A stretch of DNA of 17,571 nt from CADEED01 sp035765415 (GTDB lineage: Bacteria; Pseudomonadota; Gammaproteobacteria; Steroidobacterales; Steroidobacteraceae). The notes beneath the pieces were generated by a model that saw only the letters and a list, made by a program, of their open reading frames with translations, searched no databases and was not told the DNA's origin. The DNA lies in the NCBI GenBank assembly GCA_035765415.1, contig DASTXR010000095.1, positions 1 through 17,571 of the forward strand, given 5' to 3'. Below, piece by piece: positions 13,112-17,571 of this stretch. Position 1 is the first letter of the stretch, and each line of letters begins with the position of its first letter. The translations under genes were made by a program, and so were the position numbers.

Positions 13112-13957
13112 ATGCAGCTCGAGTTCACCAAGATGCACGGCCTCGGCAACGACTTCATCGTGTTCGATGCGCCGAGCGACGGCTGGTTGCCGAGCGCCGC
13201 GCAATGGCGCGCGTTGTCCGCCCGTCATACCGGGATTGGCTTCGACCAGGCGCTGGTGCTCGAACCGGCGCGCCGCAGCGGCACCGATGTCTATTACCGC
13301 ATCTTCAACGCCGATGGCGGCGAGGTGGAGCAGTGCGGCAATGGCGTGCGCTGCCTGGCCTCTTTCCTGCACCGTCGGGGAATTGTCGCCAACGGCAAGG
13401 GCGAGATCGTGCTCGACAGCCCCGCGGGGCCTATCCACGCACGCGTTCACGATGCCAATCTCATTTCGGTCGACATGGGCGTCCCCAATTTCGACCCGAA
13501 ATCGCTGCCCTTCGATGCTTCTGCCGAAGCGCATGTCTACCCGCTCAGCGTGGCGGGCACCGAAGTGGAGATCGGCGCGGTGTCCATGGGCAATCCGCAC
13601 GCGGTGCTCACGGTCAACTCGGTCGCGAACGCTCCGGTCGATCGGCTCGGGCCCGCCATCGAACATCACCCGCGCTTTCCCAGGCGCGTAAACGTCGGAT
13701 TCATGGAGATCGTCGATCGCACGCACATCCGGTTGCGCGTATTCGAGCGCGGCGTCGGTGAAACGCTCGCCTGCGGCACCGGCGCATGCGCCGCTGTCGC
13801 GGTAGGCAGACGTCACGGCCGGCTCGATTCCACCGTCGAAGTCGAACTGCCGGGCGGAAAGCTCGAGATCACTTACGCCGCCCCCGGCGAACATATTTGG
13901 ATGAAAGGCCCGACCGCTGTATCTTTCACCGGCCGGGTGGAAATCCAGGGGAGATGA
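13112..13957 (+). CDS. dapF: Diaminopimelate epimerase DapF
   Basis: A 281-residue protein of standard length. It converts LL- to meso-diaminopimelate in the lysine and peptidoglycan pathway in the cytoplasm. It begins MQLEFTKMHGLGNDFIVFDA. The two-cysteine acid/base pair is present: Cys75 in NADGGEVEQCGNGVRC and Cys221 in GETLACGTGACAAVAVG. The substrate-contacting GIGFDQ (41-46) and SMGNPHAV (158-165) are intact. The start was chosen because the family begins with this FxKMHGLGNDF segment; the only purine-rich stretch upstream (CAGG) is too close for a good ribosome site. It is followed 7 bases later by the DUF484 gene, so it heads the dapF-DUF484-xerC-hslVU cluster. Confidence 0.97.
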   Translation: MQLEFTKMHGLGNDFIVFDAPSDGWLPSAAQWRALSARHTGIGFDQALVLEPARRSGTDVYYRIFNADGGEVEQCGNGVRCLASFLHRRGIVANGKGEIVLDSPAGPIHARVHDANLISVDMGVPNFDPKSLPFDASAEAHVYPLSVAGTEVEIGAVSMGNPHAVLTVNSVANAPVDRLGPAIEHHPRFPRRVNVGFMEIVDRTHIRLRVFERGVGETLACGTGACAAVAVGRRHGRLDSTVEVELPGGKLEITYAAPGEHIWMKGPTAVSFTGRVEIQGR

Positions 13958-13964
13958 AACAAGC

Positions 13965-14672
13965 ATGAGCACGCAGACAGCACGCGGAGTGACCGCAGGC
14001 CAGACGGATGAAGAACGCATCGAGCGTTATCTCAGCCTGAATCCCGATTTCTTCGAACGTCACCAGCCGCTGCTCGCGCGCATGCGCCTGCCACACATGC
14101 GCACGGGTTCCACCGTCTCGCTGGTCGAGCGCCAGGTGGAAGTGCTTCGCGAACAGAAAACCGACGCCGATCGCCGCCTGGCCGAATTCATCGCCGTCGC
14201 CCGCGCCAACGACACGCTCGCGGAACGCATCCATCGCTTCACGCGGCGCATGCTGCGCGCGCCCACGCCCGTCGCGGCCATCAACACGCTCGAAGCGTCC
14301 TTGCGCGAAGACTTCGACGCCTTTCATTCCGTGCTGCTGCTCACCGCGCCCATCGGCTCGCTCGCCAACGTGGAAGTCGAGCCGTTCCTGCGCAAGCTCC
14401 CCGCCGACGACGCCAACATCCGCACGTTCGAAGCGCTGCTCGCCACCGGCAAGCCGCGTTGTGGCCAGGTGCGCGACTCGCAGCGCGATTTCCTGTTCGG
14501 GCCCGAGGGCGCCAGCATCGGCTCCGTGGCGCTGGTGCCGCTGGGCGAAACCGGCTCGGTGGGTCTGCTGGCCCTCGGCAGCGCCGAGCGCGAGCGCTTC
14601 CACCCCGGCATGAGCACCGAATTCCTGAAGCGCATGGGCGAACTGATCACGGATGCCCTCTCACGCCCATAG
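13965..14672 (+). CDS. DUF484 family protein (GAF-like), between dapF and xerC
   Basis: A 235-residue protein. The N-terminus EERIERYLSLNPDFFERHQPLLARMRLPH is the diagnostic DUF484 opening. A short coiled coil follows (SLVERQVEVLREQKTDADRRLAEF), then a GAF-like domain (about 85-230) ending FLKRMGELITDALSRP. DUF484 genes commonly sit between dapF and xerC in gammaproteobacteria (yigA in E. coli), matching the order here. No function is established for the family; the GAF-like fold suggests ligand sensing or protein contact. The ribosome site GGGGAGATG overlaps the end of dapF. An unusual hairpin-rich spacer of 84 bases separates it from xerC. Confidence 0.92.
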   Translation: MSTQTARGVTAGQTDEERIERYLSLNPDFFERHQPLLARMRLPHMRTGSTVSLVERQVEVLREQKTDADRRLAEFIAVARANDTLAERIHRFTRRMLRAPTPVAAINTLEASLREDFDAFHSVLLLTAPIGSLANVEVEPFLRKLPADDANIRTFEALLATGKPRCGQVRDSQRDFLFGPEGASIGSVALVPLGETGSVGLLALGSAERERFHPGMSTEFLKRMGELITDALSRP

Positions 14673-14687
14673 TCAGTTCATGGACGA

Positions 14688-14709
14688 CGCCGCTTCGGCG
14701 GCGGTTTCC
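14688..14709 (+). terminator. Weak terminator-like hairpin between the DUF484 gene and xerC
   Basis: CGCCGC (14688-14693), loop TTCG, GCGGCG (14698-14703), then GTTTCC. The stem has 6 GC pairs capped by a stable UUCG tetraloop, but the T tract is only three long, so termination is probably partial or absent. It may act as an attenuator or RNA end-stabiliser within the dapF-xerC cluster. Confidence 0.45.
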
Positions 14710-14750
14710 GATGTGGCGCGTGAGCGCCTGGCGATGGGCGCGTGAGCGCC
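14688..14750 (+). repeat. Terminator-plus-second-hairpin element, copy C, with duplicated second hairpin
   Basis: After the first hairpin and GTTTCCGATGT, the 16-mer GGCGCGTGAGCGCCTG occurs twice (14715-14730 and 14737-14752), 22 bases apart start to start. Each unit folds as GGCGC-GTGA-GCGCC, with a GNRA-type GTGA loop. Bases 14697-14719 match copy B (3914-3936) at 20 of 23 positions. The second unit ends 4 bases before the xerC ATG. Confidence 0.7.
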
Positions 14751-14756
14751 TGAAAA

Positions 14757-15653
14757 ATGCCCGATCGCAACCTGATCGCCGCATACCTGAAGCACCTCGG
14801 CACCGAGCGGCGTCTCTCGCCGCACACCGCTTCTAACTACGCGCGCGACCTGCGCGCGCTGGCCGATTTCCTGGAGCGCGGCAATCTCCCGGACTGGGGA
14901 AAAATCGACAGCCAGCACGTGCGGGTATTCGCGGCGCGCGCGCATGCCGGCGGCCTGAGCCCGCGCAGCGTGCAGCGCCGCCTGTCGGCGGTGCGGGGGT
15001 TCTTCCACTACCTGCTGCGCGAGCGACTCGTGGCAAGCAACCCGGCTCTCGACATTCGCGCGCCCAAGGCCGCGCGACGCCTGCCCGGCACGCTCGACGT
15101 CGACCAGCTCGACCAGCTTCTCGACATACCGCCGGAGGACGCGCTGGCCGTGCGCGACAAGGCGATCATGGAGCTGTTCTATTCATCGGGCCTGCGGCTG
15201 GACGAGCTCGTCGGCCTCGACATCGCCCATCTCGACCTGCCCGACCGCACGGTCCGCGTGCTCGGCAAGGGGCGCAAGACCCGCGTGTTGCCCGTGGGCC
15301 GAAAGGCGATCGAGGCGCTGCAAACCTGGTTGCGCGATCGCGCGGGCCTCGCCGACGCGGATGAACCAGCCTTGTTCGTGGGCAGGAATGGCGCACGCCT
15401 GAAACACCGCGCGGTGCAGCTGCGCATCGCCTACTGGGCGAGGCGCAAAGGGCTGCCGAGCCACGTTCATCCACACCTTTTCCGACACTCGTTCGCCACG
15501 CATCTGCTTGAATCGAGTAAGGATTTGCGCGGCGTCCAGGAGCTGCTCGGCCACGCCGACATCTCCACCACGCAGATCTACACCCACCTTGATTTCGCCC
15601 ACCTGGCCCGCACCTACGACGCTTCCCACCCTCGGGCTAAACGCAAATCGTAG
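14757..15653 (+). CDS. xerC: Tyrosine recombinase XerC
   Basis: A 298-residue protein of normal Xer length. The N-terminal SAM-like DNA-binding domain (about 1-90) contains RRLSPHTASNYARDLRAL. The catalytic domain (about 105-298) has all six expected active-site residues: Arg147 (SSGLRLDEL), Lys171 (LGKGRKTR), His240 and Arg243 (HPHLFRHSFATHLLE), His266 (LLGHADISTTQIY) and nucleophile Tyr275. With XerD it resolves chromosome dimers at dif under FtsK control. XerC rather than XerD is assigned from the dapF-DUF484-xerC order. No Shine-Dalgarno precedes the ATG; the start lies directly downstream of the tandem hairpins (14715-14750), which may affect its translation. hslV begins 7 bases after its stop. 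Confidence 0.95.
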   Translation: MPDRNLIAAYLKHLGTERRLSPHTASNYARDLRALADFLERGNLPDWGKIDSQHVRVFAARAHAGGLSPRSVQRRLSAVRGFFHYLLRERLVASNPALDIRAPKAARRLPGTLDVDQLDQLLDIPPEDALAVRDKAIMELFYSSGLRLDELVGLDIAHLDLPDRTVRVLGKGRKTRVLPVGRKAIEALQTWLRDRAGLADADEPALFVGRNGARLKHRAVQLRIAYWARRKGLPSHVHPHLFRHSFATHLLESSKDLRGVQELLGHADISTTQIYTHLDFAHLARTYDASHPRAKRKS

Positions 15654-15660
15654 GCATTCA

Positions 15661-16203
15661 ATGAGCGAAAGCTTCAATCCGCACGGCACGACGATCCTGG
15701 CCGTGCGGCGCAACGGCGCTGTCTCCATCGGCGGCGACGGTCAGGTCACCCTCGGCAACACAGTGATGAAGGGCAACGCGCGCAAGGTGCGCACCCTCGG
15801 CAATGGCAAGGTGCTCGGCGGTTTCGCCGGCGGCACGGCCGACGCGTTCACGCTGTTCGAACGCTTCGAAGGCAAGCTCGACAAGTTCGGCAATCTCACG
15901 CGCGCCGCAATCGAGCTCGCCAAGGACTGGCGAAGCGATCGCTATCTTCGACGCCTCGAGGCGCTGCTGCTGGTCGGTGATACCAGGAACCTGTTCGTGA
16001 TCTCCGGCAACGGCGACGTCATCGAACCCGACCACGACGTGGTGGCCATCGGCTCCGGCGGCCCGTTCGCCCAGGCCGCGGCGCGCGCGCTCATCGAGAA
16101 CTCCGAGCTCGATGCACGCAGCATCGTCGAGAAGTCGCTGGGCATCGCCGCCGACATCTGCATCTACACGAACCGCAACCTCGTGATCGAGGAGCTCAAG
16201 TGA
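15661..16203 (+). CDS. hslV: HslV, proteolytic subunit of the HslUV protease
   Basis: A 180-residue T1 threonine peptidase. The mature N-terminus is expected at Thr10 (HG-TTILAVRRNGAVSIGGDGQVTLG), so the protein carries a 9-residue leader, MSESFNPHG, instead of the single Met found in E. coli. The conserved run GNTVMKGNARKVR, the GKVLGGFAGGTADAFTLFERFE segment and GSGGPFAQAAARAL follow. Twelve subunits form two stacked hexameric rings that degrade proteins unfolded by HslU. The start is supported by the distance to xerC and by AGG upstream. Its stop overlaps the GTG of hslU (GTGA), giving coupled synthesis of the two subunits. Confidence 0.97.
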   Translation: MSESFNPHGTTILAVRRNGAVSIGGDGQVTLGNTVMKGNARKVRTLGNGKVLGGFAGGTADAFTLFERFEGKLDKFGNLTRAAIELAKDWRSDRYLRRLEALLLVGDTRNLFVISGNGDVIEPDHDVVAIGSGGPFAQAAARALIENSELDARSIVEKSLGIAADICIYTNRNLVIEELK

Positions 16204-17528
16204 CCCCGCGCGAAATCGTCTCCGAACTCGACAAACACATCGTCGGCCAGGGCGCCGCCAAGCGCTCGGTGGCCATTGCGCTGCGCAATCGCTGGCGCCG
16301 CATGCAGATCGAAGATCCGCTGCGCCAGGAGATCACACCCAAGAACATCCTGATGATCGGCCCCACCGGCTGCGGCAAGACGGAGATCGCGCGCAGGCTC
16401 GCGCGGCTTGCCAGGGCGCCGTTCGTGAAAGTGGAAGCCACCAAGTTCACCGAGGTCGGCTACGTCGGCCGCGAGGTGGACTCCATCATCAAGGATCTCG
16501 CCGAAGTCGCCGTGAAGATGACGCGCGAGGAAGAGACCGCGAAGGTGCGCGATCGCGCCGCGGACGCGGCCGAAGAACGCGTGCTCGACGCCCTGCTGCC
16601 GCAACCCAAGATGATGGGTTTCTCCACCGATGGCGAAGCGAGCCCGCGCGACGCCGAGACCCGCCAGAAATTCCGCAAGATGCTGCGCGAGGGGCAACTG
16701 AACGAACGCGAGATCGAGCTCGACCTGCGCGCCATTCCGCCCGGCGTGCAGATCATGGCGCCGCCGGGCATGGAAGAGATGCAGGAGCAGCTCTCGAGCA
16801 TGTTCGCGAACCTGGGTGGCGGCCGTACCAAGCCACGCAAGCTCAAGGTGAAGGAAGCGCAGAAGCTGCTCATCGAAGAAGAGGCCGGCAAACTCGTCAA
16901 CGAAGAGGAGCTGCGCGCCAGGGCGCTGGCGAACGCCGAGCAGAACGGCATCGTGTTCATCGACGAAATCGACAAGATCGCGCGTCGCCAGGAGACGCTG
17001 GGCGCCGACGTGTCCCGCGAAGGTGTGCAGCGCGACCTGCTGCCGCTGGTCGAGGGCAGCACCGTGTCCACGAAGTACGGGCAGATCAAGACGGATCACA
17101 TCCTGTTCATCGCCTCGGGCGCGTTCCACATGTCCAAGCCCTCGGATCTGATCCCGGAACTGCAGGGCCGATTCCCGATTCGCGTGGAGCTCGACTCGCT
17201 GAAGGTCGACGACTTCGTGCGCATCCTCACCGAGCCCGATGCGTCGCTGACCACGCAATACAAGGCGCTGATGGGCACCGAGAAGGTCGAGGTGAATTTC
17301 GCGACCGACGGCGTGCGCCGCATCGCCGAGATCGCCTTCAGCGTGAACGAGAAAACCGAGAACATCGGTGCGCGACGGCTGCACACCGTGATGGAGCGGC
17401 TGCTCGAGACCGTGTCGTTCGACGCGGCCGAGAACGGCGGCTCGAAGGTGGAGATAGACGCCGCGTACGTGGACCAGCACCTCGGCAATCTCGCCAAGGA
17501 TGAGGACCTGTCTCGCTACATTCTGTAG
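16200..17528 (+). CDS. hslU: HslU, AAA+ unfoldase subunit of the HslUV protease
   Basis: A 442-residue protein, as in E. coli. It starts at a GTG overlapping the hslV stop (GTGA) and begins MTPREIVSELDKHIVGQGAAKRSVA. Walker A is GPTGCGKT (54-61), the pore loop is GYVG (87-90), and Walker B is IVFIDEID (251-258). The inserted I-domain (about 110-240) contains the EEMQEQLSSMF and LKVKEAQKLLIEEE helices. Sensor-2 is the GARRLHTVMERLLE segment (390-403). The C-terminus ends DLSRYIL, the tail that docks into HslV and activates it. The protein unfolds substrates with ATP and feeds them to HslV. No obvious terminator is seen in the 43 bases after its stop. Confidence 0.97.
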   Translation: MTPREIVSELDKHIVGQGAAKRSVAIALRNRWRRMQIEDPLRQEITPKNILMIGPTGCGKTEIARRLARLARAPFVKVEATKFTEVGYVGREVDSIIKDLAEVAVKMTREEETAKVRDRAADAAEERVLDALLPQPKMMGFSTDGEASPRDAETRQKFRKMLREGQLNEREIELDLRAIPPGVQIMAPPGMEEMQEQLSSMFANLGGGRTKPRKLKVKEAQKLLIEEEAGKLVNEEELRARALANAEQNGIVFIDEIDKIARRQETLGADVSREGVQRDLLPLVEGSTVSTKYGQIKTDHILFIASGAFHMSKPSDLIPELQGRFPIRVELDSLKVDDFVRILTEPDASLTTQYKALMGTEKVEVNFATDGVRRIAEIAFSVNEKTENIGARRLHTVMERLLETVSFDAAENGGSKVEIDAAYVDQHLGNLAKDEDLSRYIL

Positions 17529-17533
17529 AGAAG

Positions 17534-17548
17534 TGGTGCCGGGCACCA
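17534..17548. repeat. Short palindrome after hslU
   Basis: TGGTGCC-G-GGCACCA is a perfect 15-base palindrome, 5 bases after the hslU stop. It can fold as TGGTGC-CGG-GCACCA but is followed by AAAAG, not a T tract, so it is not a plus-strand intrinsic terminator. Short GGTGCC-GGCACC palindromes resemble dispersed intergenic repeats in some proteobacteria; its copy number here cannot be judged from this window. Confidence 0.45.
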
Positions 17549-17571
17549 AAAGTCGTAGTTGAGCGAACGTT

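Noticed and set aside
13082..14020. Long upstream extension of the hypothetical gene antisense through dapF
   Set aside because: The added residues mirror dapF, which is certain. The internal ATG at 13081 gives a sensible membrane segment.
1..17571. A new defence, phage or mobile system
   Set aside because: Nearly all genes belong to known housekeeping or widespread families in conserved order. No integrase other than XerC, no transposase, no toxin-antitoxin pair, no CRISPR array and no attachment-site repeats were seen.

Overview
The window is chromosomal DNA from a high-GC gammaproteobacterium. The gene content and neighbour order (ubiK/comM diverging from glnK-amtB; dapF-DUF484-xerC-hslV-hslU; an AlgZ/AlgR-type pair) fit the Xanthomonadales/Nevskiales/Steroidobacter side of the class. 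That placement is inferred from synteny and GC richness, not from a marker gene. Most of the window is ordinary core genome, densely packed, with many 4-nt start/stop overlaps. I saw no phage genes, insertion sequences, CRISPR arrays, tRNA or rRNA.

Layout. (1) 1-1190, minus strand: ubiK (ubiquinone-synthesis accessory factor), then comM/yifB, which runs off the left edge. (2) 1200-3295, plus: a nitrogen module with a strong sigma-54 promoter, dyads on both sides of it, glnK, amtB and an intrinsic terminator. (3) 3390-3929, plus: a secreted DUF4124 protein with its own terminator. (4) 3959-6650, plus: a beta-hydroxyacid dehydrogenase overlapping an AlgZ/LytS-like histidine kinase, which overlaps an AlgR-like LytTR regulator. 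(5) 6651-8453, minus: a DUF2167 membrane protein, a shortened 2Fe-2S protein and an 80-residue unknown. (6) 8508-8936, plus: a CoA-binding protein. (7) 8937-13081, minus: a tight run of a membrane-anchored unknown, a GNAT acetyltransferase, a VOC protein and a large secreted GH106-like glycosidase. (8) 13112-17528, plus: dapF, DUF484, xerC, hslV, hslU.

How the genes work together. GlnK and AmtB form the ammonium transport and sensing pair, and the sigma-54 site ties them to nitrogen limitation. AlgZ and AlgR form a two-component system, here apparently co-transcribed with a metabolic dehydrogenase. HslV and HslU form the ATP-dependent HslUV protease, XerC resolves chromosome dimers, and DapF makes meso-diaminopimelate.

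The most interesting non-coding signal is a recurring intergenic element: a terminator-type hairpin, a TTTC-type tract, then a second small GC hairpin. It occurs after amtB, after the DUF4124 gene and just before xerC; the last two copies share 20 of 23 positions. I did not find a convincing new multi-gene system. The better leads are these elements, the nested palindromes in the glnK leader, the dehydrogenase-algZR operon and the stripped-down 2Fe-2S protein. No gene-free stretch exceeds 300 bases; the longest is 1191-1427.
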